A stretch of 64,000 nucleotides of DNA from NCBI RefSeq assembly GCF_029892485.1, contig NZ_JARXVG010000015.1, forward strand, positions 62,001 to 126,000, read 5' to 3'. The stretch comes from Variovorax boronicumulans (GTDB lineage Bacteria > Pseudomonadota > Gammaproteobacteria > Burkholderiales > Burkholderiaceae_C). Positions within the stretch are counted from its first letter, which is position 1, and each line of letters opens with the position of its first letter. Position numbers and translations under genes: made by a program. Below are positions 37,036 through 45,706 of this stretch, one piece after another. The notes beneath the pieces are model-generated. The model had not been told where the DNA came from. It ran no database searches and saw nothing but the letters and a program-made list of their open reading frames with translations.

Positions 37036-38586
37036 ATGCACATGGAAAATTTCGCCCCGATCATGTTCGCGGGGCTCGTGGTGATCATGCTGATCGGATT
37101 CCCGGTCGCGTTCTCGCTCTCCGCCCTCGGCCTCCTGTCGGGCTTCATCGCCATCGAGATGGGCTGGTTCCCGGCCGGCTTCATGGCCAACCTGCCGCTG
37201 AACGTCTTCGGCATCCTGTCGAACGAGACGCTGCTCGCGATCCCGTTCTTCACATTGATGGGAGCCGTGCTCGAGAAATGCGGGTTGGCCGAGGACATGC
37301 TCGACTCCATGGGCCAGCTCTTCGGCCCGATCCGCGGCGGCCTGGGCTACTCGGTGATCATCGTGGGCTTCATCCTCGGTGCCATCACCGGCACGGTGGC
37401 CGGCCAGGTGATCGCGATGGCGATGATCTCGCTGCCGATCATGATGCGCTACGGCTACAACATGCGCTATTCGACCGGCGTGCTCGCCGCCTCGGGAACC
37501 ATCACGCAGCTGGTGCCGCCCTCGCTGGTGCTCATCGTCATGGCCGACCAGCTCGGCACCGACGTCGGCCAGATGTACAAGGGCGCCTGGGGTCCGTCGA
37601 TCCTGCAGGTGGTGATCTTCGCGATCTACACCTTCCTGGTCTCGCGCATCCGCCCGCACTACGTGCCGGGCCTGCCCATCACCGCGCGCACGCTCAACGG
37701 CTGGGCGCTGTGGGGCAAGTGCCTGCGCGGCATCATCCCCTCCGCCATCCTGATCTTCGCGGTGCTCGGCTCGATGGGCGGCCTGCCCTTCATGGACCGC
37801 GCCATCGCCACGCCGACCGAGGCCGGCGCCATGGGCGCGGTGGGTGCGCTGATCCTCGCGCTCGTCCATCGCCGTCTGAACTGGCAGCTGATGAAGGACG
37901 CCATGGAAGGCACCATGCGCCTGACGGCCATGGTGGTGTTCATCCTGATCGGCTCGCGCGTGTTCTCGCTGGTCTTCCAGGGCGTGGACGGCGCCAAGTG
38001 GATCGAGCACATGCTCTCGGGCCTGCCGGGCGGCCAGGTCGGCTTCCTGATCGCGGTCAACATCTTCGTGTTCTTCCTCGCGTTCTTCCTCGACTTCTTC
38101 GAGATCGCCTTCATCATCCTGCCGCTGCTCGGCCCTGTGGCGCACAAGCTGGGCATCGACATGGTGTGGTTCGGCGTGCTGCTGTGCGTGAACATGCAGA
38201 CCTCGTTCATGCATCCACCGTTCGGTTTTGCGCTGTTCTATTTACGGGGCATCGCCGACACCCTCTTCAAGAACGGGGCGTTACCCCGAAAGGTGGAGTC
38301 GCGCGACATCTACCTGGGTGCCATCCCGTGGGTGGGGATGCAGCTGTTGCTGGTGGCCATCGTGATCTTCTTCCCGCAGACGGTGACCGTGTTCCTCGAC
38401 AAGGAAAAGGTCGTGGACATCGACAAGGTCAACCTCGACATGCCGGCCGACGCCATGCCGCCGCCCGAACCCGACAGCAACGGCGTGAACATGGAAGACC
38501 CGTTCGGCAACGGGAAGAAGACGGAAGAAACGCCTGCACCGGCGCTGGAAACGCCGCCGGCCTCCGGCGACGCCCCCAAGCAGTGA
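37036..38586 (+). CDS. dctM: TRAP transporter large permease (DctM type)
   Basis: A 516-residue membrane protein with about twelve or more hydrophobic segments. It contains DctM stretches such as FALSALG-like GFPVAFSLSALGLLSG near residue 17, AITGTVAGQVIAMAMISLP near residue 115 and DFFEIAFIILPLLGPV near residue 355. The last 50 or so residues are an acidic, proline-rich cytoplasmic tail, longer than usual. It works with DctQ and a periplasmic binding protein in sodium-driven uptake, probably of an organic acid. The stop overlaps the next gene by GTGA. Confidence 0.93.
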   Translation: MHMENFAPIMFAGLVVIMLIGFPVAFSLSALGLLSGFIAIEMGWFPAGFMANLPLNVFGILSNETLLAIPFFTLMGAVLEKCGLAEDMLDSMGQLFGPIRGGLGYSVIIVGFILGAITGTVAGQVIAMAMISLPIMMRYGYNMRYSTGVLAASGTITQLVPPSLVLIVMADQLGTDVGQMYKGAWGPSILQVVIFAIYTFLVSRIRPHYVPGLPITARTLNGWALWGKCLRGIIPSAILIFAVLGSMGGLPFMDRAIATPTEAGAMGAVGALILALVHRRLNWQLMKDAMEGTMRLTAMVVFILIGSRVFSLVFQGVDGAKWIEHMLSGLPGGQVGFLIAVNIFVFFLAFFLDFFEIAFIILPLLGPVAHKLGIDMVWFGVLLCVNMQTSFMHPPFGFALFYLRGIADTLFKNGALPRKVESRDIYLGAIPWVGMQLLLVAIVIFFPQTVTVFLDKEKVVDIDKVNLDMPADAMPPPEPDSNGVNMEDPFGNGKKTEETPAPALETPPASGDAPKQ

Positions 38587-39056
38587 CCGGCGAAAGCGAA
38601 GGCAACGCCGCCGGCCCACTCGAGAGCGCCGCCTTCCCGCCGCTCTTGCGCACGCTGGCGGTGGTGCTCGTGGTGGATCTTTTCGCGTTCGCGCTCTGGA
38701 GCCTGCCGTCGCTGCGCACGACCAGCTGGTCGGCCACCAGCCTCTTCGTGTTCGGTGTGGCGGGGCTGTGCGTGGCGTGGGTCGGCTACTGGATCGTCTA
38801 CAGCCGCACCCGCCTCGAAGGCGACGTGCTCACGCAGACCTGGCTCTGGAACAAGCGCGTGCGGGCTGAGGACGTGGCGCAGCTCAAGCTGGTGCACATC
38901 CGCATGCTCGAACGCGTGATCGCGCCGCGGCTGCTGGTGCGCCGGCGCTTCGGCGGCATCACCTGGTTCCATGCCTACGATCCGCAGGTGCTAGTCGCCT
39001 TCGGTCAACGTGTGGCGGCGCGCGCCATGCCCTCGTCGCCGCCGCCCGAGAAATGA
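38583..39056 (+). CDS. Membrane-anchored protein of unknown function after the TRAP permeases
   Basis: A 157-residue protein starting at a GTG that overlaps the dctM stop. Two hydrophobic segments (about residues 20-40 and 50-70) precede a soluble C-terminal part (RLEGDVLTQTWLWNKRVRAEDVAQLKLVHI) that looks like a small PH-like beta domain. No family was recognised. Tight coupling to dctM suggests cotranslation, but a role in transport is not shown. A strong terminator follows immediately. Confidence 0.7.
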   Translation: MTGESEGNAAGPLESAAFPPLLRTLAVVLVVDLFAFALWSLPSLRTTSWSATSLFVFGVAGLCVAWVGYWIVYSRTRLEGDVLTQTWLWNKRVRAEDVAQLKLVHIRMLERVIAPRLLVRRRFGGITWFHAYDPQVLVAFGQRVAARAMPSSPPPEK

Positions 39057-39057
39057 A

Positions 39058-39089
39058 AAAAAGCCCCGCCGAAACCGGCGGGGCTTTTT
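39058..39089. terminator. Bidirectional rho-independent terminator
   Basis: A perfect 14-bp stem (39058-39071 with 39076-39089) and a 4-base loop AAAC, flanked by five A and five T. It separates the plus-strand TRAP permease unit from the convergent minus-strand dctP and can serve both strands. Confidence 0.93.
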
Positions 39090-39115
39090 GCTGTCACAGG
39101 CGAAGCGGGTGACGC

Positions 39116-40195
39116 TTACAGCTTCTGCTGCTGCATGAAGCGGTCGAACGTGCCTTCGGTGTAGCGGAACCAGGCGTTCTGGTCGGCCAGGAACTTGGAC
39201 CAGTCGCCGTAGATCTTCTTCCACTCGGGGTTGCTGTTGTTCAGGTCCGAGTAGATCTGCTGGGCCGACTTGAAGGCCGCGTTCATCACGTCCTGCGAGA
39301 ACGGACGCAGCTTGGTGCCCGAGCCCACGAGCTGCTTGAGCGCGATCGGGTTCTTGGCGTCGTACTTGGCGGTCATCGTGATGTTGGCGTGCGCTGCAGC
39401 CGCTTCGACGATGGCCTTGTAGTCGGCCGACAGGCCTTCCCACGCCTTGGTGTTGATGTAGAAGTCCAGCTCGGGGCCGCCTTCCCACCAGCCGGGGTAG
39501 TAGTAGAACGGCGCGATCTTGTTGAAGCCGAGCTTCTGGTCGTCGTACGGGCCGACCCATTCCAGGCCGTCCAGCGTGCCCTTTTCGAGCGCCGGGTACA
39601 GGTCTGCACCGGGGATCGATTGCGGGATCACGCCGAAGGGTTCGAGCACCTTGCCCGCGAACGGATTGGTGCGGAACTTCAGGCCCTTCAGGTCGGCGAC
39701 CGACTTGATTTCCTTGCGGAACCAGCCGCCCATCTGCGCGCCCGTGTTGCCGCCCGGCAGGTTGATGATGTTGTACTTGGCGTAGAACGCGCGCATCAGC
39801 TTCAGGCCGTTGCCTTCGTACATCCATGCGTTCTGCTGGCGGGTGTTCATGCCGAAGGGCACTGCGCAACCGAGGCAGAAGGTCGGGTCCTTGCCGTAGA
39901 AGTAGTAAGGCGCCGTGTGGGCCATTTCGACCGATGCGTTCTGCACGCCATCGACCACGCCGAAGGCGGGCATCAGTTCGCCGCCTGCGTGCACGGAAAT
40001 CTGGAACTTGCCGCCGGTCATGTCGCTGACGCTCTTGGCGAACACCTCGGCGGTGCCGAAGATGGTGTCCAGCGACTTGGGGAAGCTCGACGCCAGGCGC
40101 CAGCGAACGGTGGCCTGCGCGTGGACCGCGGGCGCAATGCCGGCGGCCAAAACGCCGGCGATGCCAGCGTTTTTGATGAGGGAACGACGATCCAT
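39116..40195 (-). CDS. dctP: TRAP transporter solute-binding protein (DctP/TakP-like)
   Basis: A 359-residue periplasmic binding protein. The N-terminus MDRRSLIKNAGIAG carries a twin-arginine motif with a signal region ending AVHAQ near residue 27, so Tat export is likely. The body has ATVRWRLASSFPKSLDTIFG and PFYYYPGWWEGGPELDFYINTKAW, resembling the 2-oxoacid binder TakP. It is convergent with the DctQ/DctM genes instead of in line with them, but is the obvious partner. GGAGAG precedes the start by 5 bases. Confidence 0.9.
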   Translation of the reverse strand: MDRRSLIKNAGIAGVLAAGIAPAVHAQATVRWRLASSFPKSLDTIFGTAEVFAKSVSDMTGGKFQISVHAGGELMPAFGVVDGVQNASVEMAHTAPYYFYGKDPTFCLGCAVPFGMNTRQQNAWMYEGNGLKLMRAFYAKYNIINLPGGNTGAQMGGWFRKEIKSVADLKGLKFRTNPFAGKVLEPFGVIPQSIPGADLYPALEKGTLDGLEWVGPYDDQKLGFNKIAPFYYYPGWWEGGPELDFYINTKAWEGLSADYKAIVEAAAAHANITMTAKYDAKNPIALKQLVGSGTKLRPFSQDVMNAAFKSAQQIYSDLNNSNPEWKKIYGDWSKFLADQNAWFRYTEGTFDRFMQQQKL

Positions 40196-40216
40196 TGATT
40201 CTCTCCGGGTTCTTTG

Positions 40217-40247
40217 AAAAAAACGAAACGCGGCTTGTGACCGCGTT
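40217..40247 (-). terminator. Terminator-like hairpin in the dctP leader
   Basis: On the minus strand a 7-bp stem AACGCGG/CCGCGTT (40227-40247, 7-base loop) is followed after three bases by seven T (40217-40223). It lies 22 bases before the dctP start. It could be a second terminator for dxs readthrough or an attenuator of dctP. Confidence 0.55.
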
Positions 40248-40277
40248 GGGGACTTTTGTCTAAGTCTTCTTGATTGT

Positions 40278-40300
40278 AAAAACCGGCCTACAGCGGCCGG
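40278..40300 (-). terminator. Rho-independent terminator of the xseB-ispA-dxs operon
   Basis: On the minus strand CCGGCC and GGCCGG form a 6-bp stem with a 6-base loop (40283-40300), followed by five T. It begins 7 bases after the dxs stop. Confidence 0.7.
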
Positions 40301-40307
40301 CCGGGGT

Positions 40308-42164
40308 TTACCCTGCGACGGCGCCGAAGCGTTGCGCGATCGATGCCGCAATGCCCGGTGCATCGAGTCCGATCGATGCGAGCAGCCTGGCCGGATCGCC
40401 GTGTTCGATGAAGCGGTCGGGCAGGCCGAGCTGCAGCACCGGCTTCTGCACGTTGGCCGCCTGCAATGCCTCGAGCACCGCGCTGCCCGCGCCGCCCATG
40501 GTGGCGCCCTCTTCGAGCGTGACGATGGCATCGTGCGTGCCCGCCACCTCCAGCAGCAGTTCGACGTCCAGCGGCTTGGCCCAGCGCATGTTGACCACCG
40601 TGGCATCGAGCGACTCGGCGGCAGCGAGCGCGGGATACAGCAGCGAGCCGAACGCGAGGATCGCGATGCGCTTGCCCTCGCGGCGCACTTCGCCCTTGCC
40701 GAAAGGCAGCGACTTGAGCGTGAGGTGCGGCGCAACGCCGGCACCCGCACCGCGCGGATAGCGCACGGCCACCGGGTGGTTCTGTTCGTAGGCGCTCGTG
40801 AGCAACTGGCGCAACTCGCGCTCGTCGGCCGGGCAGGCGATGCTCATGTTGGGAATGCAGCGCAGGAACGGGATGTCGTAGGCGCCCGCGTGCGTGGCGC
40901 CATCGGCGCCCACGAGGCCCGCGCGGTCGAGTGCGAACACCACCGGCAGGTTCTGGATCGCGACGTCGTGGATCAGTTGGTCGTACGCGCGCTGCAGAAA
41001 GGTCGAATAGATCGCGACCACCGGCTTGAGGCCCTCGCAAGCCAGTCCGGCCGCGAAGGTGACCGCATGCTGCTCGGCGATGCCAACGTCGTAGTAGCGA
41101 TCAGGAAAGCGCTGCTCGAACTCGACGAGCCCCGAGCCTTCGCGCATCGCGGGCGTGATGCCCACGAGCCGGCCGTCGTGCGCGGCCGTGTCGCACAGCC
41201 ACTGGCCGAACACCTGCGTGAAGGTCTGCTTGGCCACCGCGGTCGACTTGACGAGCCCCACTTGCGGATCGAACTTGCCCGGGCCGTGATAGGCCACCGG
41301 GTCGGCTTCGGCCAGCTTGTAGCCCTGGCCCTTCTTCGTGACCACATGCAGGAACTGCGGGCCGCTCAGGTGCTTGAGGTTCTCGAGCGTAGGCACCAGC
41401 GAATCGAGGTCGTGCCCGTCGATCGGGCCGACGTAGTTGAAGCCGAACTGCTCGAACAGCGTGGCCGGCACCACCATGCCCTTGGCATGCTGCTCGAAGC
41501 GCTTGGCGAGTTCGAAAAGCGGCGGCGCGGCGCGCAGCACGCTCTTGCCGACGTTCTTGGCGGCGGCGTAGAAATTGCCGCTCATCAACTGCGCGAGGTA
41601 GCGGTTGAGCGCGCCCACGGGCGGGCTGATCGACATGTCGTTGTCGTTCAGGATCACGAGCAACTTGCAGTCGCACACGCCCGCGTTGTTGAGCGCCTCG
41701 AAGGCCATGCCGGCCGTCAATGCGCCGTCGCCGATGATGGCCACGGTGTAGCGGTCTTCGCCCTTCTGCTTGGCCGCCATCGCCATGCCGAGCGCGGCCG
41801 AGATGCTGGTGGACGAGTGCGCGGTGCCGAAGGTGTCGTACTCGCTCTCGCTCCTCTGCGGAAAGCCCGAGATGCCACCGATCTGCCTGAGCGTGGGCAT
41901 GCGCTCGCGCCGGCCGGTGAGGATCTTGTGCGGATAGGTCTGGTGGCCCACGTCCCACACCAGCCGGTCGTGCGGCGTGTTGAACACGTGGTGCAGCGCG
42001 ACCGTGAGCTCGACCGTGCCGAGGTTGGAGCTCAGGTGGCCGCCGGTGCGCGAGACGTTGTCGAGCACGCAGGCGCGCACCTCGTCGGACAGTTGCCGCA
42101 GCTGTGCGCGGTCGTACTGGCGGATCGGCGAGGGGTCGTGGAGAGTGGGAAGCAGCGGAGCCAT
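40308..42164 (-). CDS. dxs: 1-deoxy-D-xylulose-5-phosphate synthase
   Basis: A 618-residue thiamine-diphosphate enzyme, the first step of the MEP isoprenoid pathway (pyruvate plus glyceraldehyde 3-phosphate). Conserved parts include SRTGGHLSSNLGTVELTVALH near residue 38, the thiamine diphosphate motif GDGALTAGMAFEALNNAG near residue 145 with NDNDMSIS, and DRAGLVGADGATHAGAYD near residue 420. Length is normal. It is downstream of ispA (19 bases), so precursor supply and prenyl chain synthesis are coexpressed. Confidence 0.97.
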   Translation of the reverse strand: MAPLLPTLHDPSPIRQYDRAQLRQLSDEVRACVLDNVSRTGGHLSSNLGTVELTVALHHVFNTPHDRLVWDVGHQTYPHKILTGRRERMPTLRQIGGISGFPQRSESEYDTFGTAHSSTSISAALGMAMAAKQKGEDRYTVAIIGDGALTAGMAFEALNNAGVCDCKLLVILNDNDMSISPPVGALNRYLAQLMSGNFYAAAKNVGKSVLRAAPPLFELAKRFEQHAKGMVVPATLFEQFGFNYVGPIDGHDLDSLVPTLENLKHLSGPQFLHVVTKKGQGYKLAEADPVAYHGPGKFDPQVGLVKSTAVAKQTFTQVFGQWLCDTAAHDGRLVGITPAMREGSGLVEFEQRFPDRYYDVGIAEQHAVTFAAGLACEGLKPVVAIYSTFLQRAYDQLIHDVAIQNLPVVFALDRAGLVGADGATHAGAYDIPFLRCIPNMSIACPADERELRQLLTSAYEQNHPVAVRYPRGAGAGVAPHLTLKSLPFGKGEVRREGKRIAILAFGSLLYPALAAAESLDATVVNMRWAKPLDVELLLEVAGTHDAIVTLEEGATMGGAGSAVLEALQAANVQKPVLQLGLPDRFIEHGDPARLLASIGLDAPGIAASIAQRFGAVAG

Positions 42165-42183
42165 GTGGGGGTTTGTTCTTTTC

Positions 42184-43098
42184 TCAGCGGTCGCGGTCGA
42201 CCACCATGTGGGCCAGCGCGCGCAACGCGGCGGTGTCGGCCAGGCCGCTCCTGGTCAGGGCGGCGAGCGCATCGGCCAGCAGTTGGCGGGCCTGCGTGCG
42301 CGCGCCGTCGAGGCCGAGCAGCGACACGTAGGTGGGCTTGTCGGCAGCGGCATCCTTGCCGGCGGTCTTGCCCAGGGTTTGCGAATCGGCAGTGACATCA
42401 AGGATGTCGTCCACCACCTGGAAGGCCAGGCCGATGGCCGCGCCGTATTCGCACAACGCCTTCAGCGCGTCGCCTGACACGTTGCCGCAGGCGGCGCCCA
42501 TCTCGACACTGCCCTGCAGCAGCGCGCCGGTCTTGAGGCGGTGCATTTCGCGCAGTTGCGTTTCGTCGAGCGCGATGCCGACGCTGGCCAAATCGATCGC
42601 CTGGCCGCCCGCCATGCCCTGGCTGCCGGCGGCGCGCGCAAGCAGGCGGCACAGCGTGGCCTGCGTGGCCGCGGGAATCTCGTCGCCTTCGGGCGTCAGC
42701 AGCTCGAAGGCCAGGGCTTGAAGCGCATCGCCGGCGAGCAGCGCGTCGGCCTCGCCGAACTTCACATGCACCGTGGGCTTGCCGCGGCGCAGCACGTCGT
42801 TGTCCATGCAGGGCAGGTCGTCGTGCACGAGCGAATAGGCGTGGATCAGTTCCGTGGCGCAGGCCGCGCGCAGCGCAGCGGCTTCATTGCCGCCGACCGC
42901 CTCGCTGGCCGCGAGCACCAGGAGCGGCCGCAGCCGCTTGCCGCCGTCGAGCACCGCATAGCGCATGGCGTCGCCCAGCAGCACCGGCGCATCGACGCCG
43001 ACCCAGCGCGACAGTGCCGCTTCGACGCGGGCCAGATGCGGTTCGCTCCAGCCGGCGAGCCGCGCGGCAGTCCAGTCGGTCATCGTGGCCGCGCTCAT
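42184..43098 (-). CDS. ispA: Farnesyl diphosphate synthase
   Basis: A 304-residue short-chain prenyl transferase. The first aspartate-rich motif is DDLPCMDND with HDD before it (near residue 97) and the second is DDILD near residue 235. GGKRLRPLL near residue 52 is typical. It condenses IPP with DMAPP and GPP. The ATG at 43098 overlaps the xseB stop (ATGA); a second ATG at 43083 would give the more usual 299 residues. It is the middle gene of xseB-ispA-dxs. Confidence 0.95.
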   Translation of the reverse strand: MSAATMTDWTAARLAGWSEPHLARVEAALSRWVGVDAPVLLGDAMRYAVLDGGKRLRPLLVLAASEAVGGNEAAALRAACATELIHAYSLVHDDLPCMDNDVLRRGKPTVHVKFGEADALLAGDALQALAFELLTPEGDEIPAATQATLCRLLARAAGSQGMAGGQAIDLASVGIALDETQLREMHRLKTGALLQGSVEMGAACGNVSGDALKALCEYGAAIGLAFQVVDDILDVTADSQTLGKTAGKDAAADKPTYVSLLGLDGARTQARQLLADALAALTRSGLADTAALRALAHMVVDRDR

Positions 43099-43364
43099 TC
43101 GGCCGTCCAGGCCTTCAGGCTGCCCGCATCGAGCACCTTGATCTGGTCTTCGACCGCCTGCAGCTTGTCGCGGCAGAACGCGAGCAATGCGGCGCCGCGC
43201 TGGTAGCTGCCGAGCAGTTGATCGAGCGGCAGCTGGCCCGATTCGAGTTCTGCAACCAGTTGTTCCAGTTCCTGAAGCCCCGCTTCGTAACTGACGGGCA
43301 ACGGCCCCGTATCGGGCATGGCCGCCGGGCTGGAAGAAGAAGAAGGGGAAGGCACCTTGGGCAT
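43095..43364 (-). CDS. xseB: Exodeoxyribonuclease VII small subunit
   Basis: An 89-residue protein with the XseB core SYEAGLQELEQLVAELESGQLPLDQLLGSYQRG at about residues 25-57. With XseA it forms exonuclease VII, which degrades single-stranded DNA. The ATG at 43364 gives a short Ser/Pro-rich lead before the domain. The frame continues upstream without support. It overlaps ispA and is divergent from the Rieske gene. Confidence 0.92.
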   Translation of the reverse strand: MPKVPSPSSSSSPAAMPDTGPLPVSYEAGLQELEQLVAELESGQLPLDQLLGSYQRGAALLAFCRDKLQAVEDQIKVLDAGSLKAWTAE

Positions 43365-43425
43365 GCAACGGAACGTGGGTGAAACAGGGCATTTTAGGGC
43401 GGGGGGACAAATGGGGCCCCCCGGG

Positions 43426-43459
43426 TACAATGCGAACTCTTCTTGTTGGCAAACCAACA
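43426..43459 (+). promoter_or_regulatory. Candidate -10 and leader hairpin of the Rieske oxygenase gene
   Basis: TACAAT at 43426-43431 is a good -10, with a poor -35 (GGGACA, 16-base spacing). Just downstream TGTTGG-CAAA-CCAACA (43444-43459) forms a perfect 6-bp hairpin, about 85 bases before the ATG. The hairpin is either an operator or a leader structure. Confidence 0.4.
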
Positions 43460-43544
43460 CACTCTTCGGGCCGTTGAACCTTCTAGACGGCGCCTTCCGT
43501 TATTTCCTTTTTTTCTCCCTGTGGGGAGCTTGGTCAGGTCCTCC

Positions 43545-44687
43545 ATGTCTGATTTAAGTCTTCAACTGCAGCAGGCCGCGAGCCAACTTCCAGTTTCCGC
43601 GTATTTCGACGAGGCCCTGTACGCCCGCGAAATGCAGAACCTTTTTGCGCGAGGGCCCCGCTATGTCGGCCATCGCCTCGCCGTGCCCGAAATGGGCAAC
43701 TTCCACACCCTGCCGCAGGAGCACCAGGGTCGCGCGCTGGTCCACACGCCCAAGGGCGTGGAGCTGATCTCCAACGTGTGCCGCCACCGCCAGGCGCTGA
43801 TCCTGCAGGGCCGCGGCCAGCTGGACAACCAGGCTGGCGGCAACATCGTCTGCCCGCTGCACCGCTGGACCTACGCCGCGAGCGACCCGCGCACCACGGG
43901 CACGCTGATCGGCGCGCCGCATTTCGAGCAGGACCCCTGCCTGCACCTGCACAACTACCCGCTCACCGAGTGGAACGGCCTCCTGTTCGAGAAAAACGCC
44001 GACGGCACGGGCCGCGACGTGGCCGCCGACATGCGCGGCCTGGGCCCACAGGCCGACCTCGATTTCTCGGGCTACACGCTCGATCGCGTCGAGCTGCACG
44101 AGTGCAACTACAACTGGAAGACCTTCATCGAGGTCTACCTGGAGGACTACCACGTCGGCCCGTTCCACCCGGGCCTGGGCAGCTTCGTCACCTGCGACGA
44201 CCTGCGCTGGGAGTTCAACTCCAACTACTCGGTGCAGACGGTGGGCGTGGCCAACCGCCTGGGCCGGGCGGGCAGCCCCATCTACCAGAAGTGGCAGGAG
44301 CAACTGCTCAAGTACCGCGACGGCAAGCCGCCGAAGTACGGCGCGATCTGGCTGACCTACTACCCGCACGTGATGATCGAGTGGTATCCGCACGTGCTCA
44401 CCGTGTCGACGCTGCACCCGGTGAGCCCGACCCGGACGCTCAACATGGTCGAGTTCTTCTACCCCGAGGAAATCGTCGCCTTCGAGCGCGAATTCGTCGA
44501 GGCCCAGCAGGCCGCCTACATGGAAACCTGCGTGGAAGACGACGAGATCGCCGAGCGCATGGACGCCGGCCGCCGCGCGCTGATGCTGCGCGGCGACAAC
44601 GAGACCGGCCCGTACCAGAGCCCGATGGAAGACGGCATGCAGCAGTTCCACGAGTGGTATCGAACGGCCATGCAGCAAACCGCGTGA
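43545..44687 (+). CDS. Rieske non-heme iron oxygenase alpha subunit, substrate unknown
   Basis: A 380-residue aromatic-ring-hydroxylating-type oxygenase. The Rieske [2Fe-2S] ligands are C79, H81, C103 and H106 (CRH...CPLH). The catalytic iron histidines are H203 and H208 in EDYHVGPFHPG. It lacks adjacent reductase, ferredoxin or beta-subunit genes, so electrons must come from elsewhere. Homologous single-component-looking genes include carnitine and choline monooxygenases. The ATG at 43545 is used; the in-frame extension to 43443 reads as non-coding leader. It is divergent from xseB. Confidence 0.88.
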   Translation: MSDLSLQLQQAASQLPVSAYFDEALYAREMQNLFARGPRYVGHRLAVPEMGNFHTLPQEHQGRALVHTPKGVELISNVCRHRQALILQGRGQLDNQAGGNIVCPLHRWTYAASDPRTTGTLIGAPHFEQDPCLHLHNYPLTEWNGLLFEKNADGTGRDVAADMRGLGPQADLDFSGYTLDRVELHECNYNWKTFIEVYLEDYHVGPFHPGLGSFVTCDDLRWEFNSNYSVQTVGVANRLGRAGSPIYQKWQEQLLKYRDGKPPKYGAIWLTYYPHVMIEWYPHVLTVSTLHPVSPTRTLNMVEFFYPEEIVAFEREFVEAQQAAYMETCVEDDEIAERMDAGRRALMLRGDNETGPYQSPMEDGMQQFHEWYRTAMQQTA

Positions 44688-44744
44688 CATCGCCCCGCCC
44701 CGCACCTGCCGGGGCACCCTTTTCCCTTACTTAGAGTCGAGACG

Positions 44745-45677
44745 ATGCAAGCGCTCTGGATGGTGCTCGGCGCCTTTTTGTTCGCGACGATGAGCGTCGT
44801 GGTCAAGGTGGCCTCGCAGTGGTTCAACAGCGGCGAGATGGTGTTGGGCCGCGGCCTCATCGGCATCGTTTTTCTCTGGCTGCTGTCACGCAAACTCCGC
44901 GTCTCGCTGGCCACCAGCTACCCCGGCATGCACGCCTGGCGCAGCACCATCGGCGTGATCTCGCTGGGCGCATGGTTCTACGCCATCGCCCACCTGCCGC
45001 TGGCCACCGCCGTCACGCTCAACTACATGAGCAGCGTCTGGGTCGCGGCCTTCCTCATCGGCGGCACGCTGCTGGCCTGGGTGCCGGTGCCCGGGCGCGA
45101 CGGGCGCGTCGAAAAGCCGCCCCTGCAGGGCGCGCTGGCGATGACCGTGCTCGCGGGCTTCATCGGCGTGGTGCTGATGCTCAAGCCCACGGTCAACGGC
45201 AACGAGGGCTTCGCGGGCATGCTGGGCCTGCTCTCGGGCCTCACGGCCGCCTTCGCCTACATGCAGGTGGTGGCGCTGTCGCGCATCGGCGAGCCGGAGC
45301 TGCGCACGGTGTTCTATTTCGCGGTCGGCTCCGCCGTGGCCGGGGCCTTCGCCACCGCCGCCACCGGTTTCTCGGGCGGCAGTTCGTGGACCTGGCAGCA
45401 TGCGCTGTGGCTGCTGCCCATCGGACTGCTCGCCGCCCTCGGGCAGCTCTGCATGACGCGCGCCTACGCCACCGCCAAGACCCAGGCCGGCACCCTGGTG
45501 GTGGCCAACCTGCAGTACTCGGGCATTGTCTTTGCGGCCTTCTACAGCGTGGTGCTGTTCGACGACCGCATCGACGCCGCCGGCTGGGGCGGCATGGCGC
45601 TCATCGTGGTGAGCGGCATCGCGGCCACCATACTGCGCCAGCGGGCGGTGCCCAAGGCGCCGGCCGAAGAACACTGA
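44745..45677 (+). CDS. EamA-family (DMT) membrane transporter
   Basis: A 310-residue protein with ten hydrophobic segments in two EamA repeats (about residues 1-140 and 160-300). Typical segments are MVLGRGLIGIVFLWLLSRKL and LPLATAVTLNYMSSVWVAAFLIGG. Members of this drug/metabolite superfamily mostly export amino acids, amines or other small metabolites. No substrate can be read from the sequence. It is followed by the sulfurtransferase gene after 29 bases, probably in one operon. Confidence 0.9.
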   Translation: MQALWMVLGAFLFATMSVVVKVASQWFNSGEMVLGRGLIGIVFLWLLSRKLRVSLATSYPGMHAWRSTIGVISLGAWFYAIAHLPLATAVTLNYMSSVWVAAFLIGGTLLAWVPVPGRDGRVEKPPLQGALAMTVLAGFIGVVLMLKPTVNGNEGFAGMLGLLSGLTAAFAYMQVVALSRIGEPELRTVFYFAVGSAVAGAFATAATGFSGGSSWTWQHALWLLPIGLLAALGQLCMTRAYATAKTQAGTLVVANLQYSGIVFAAFYSVVLFDDRIDAAGWGGMALIVVSGIAATILRQRAVPKAPAEEH

Positions 45678-45706
45678 AGAACCATCCCGTCGAAGGAGAA
45701 CACGCC

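Noticed and set aside
40278..40300. The TACAAT (minus strand) within this segment as the dctP promoter
   Set aside because: No acceptable -35 lies at 16-18 bases, since that position is the GC stem of the dxs terminator. The match is probably a by-product of the T-tract.
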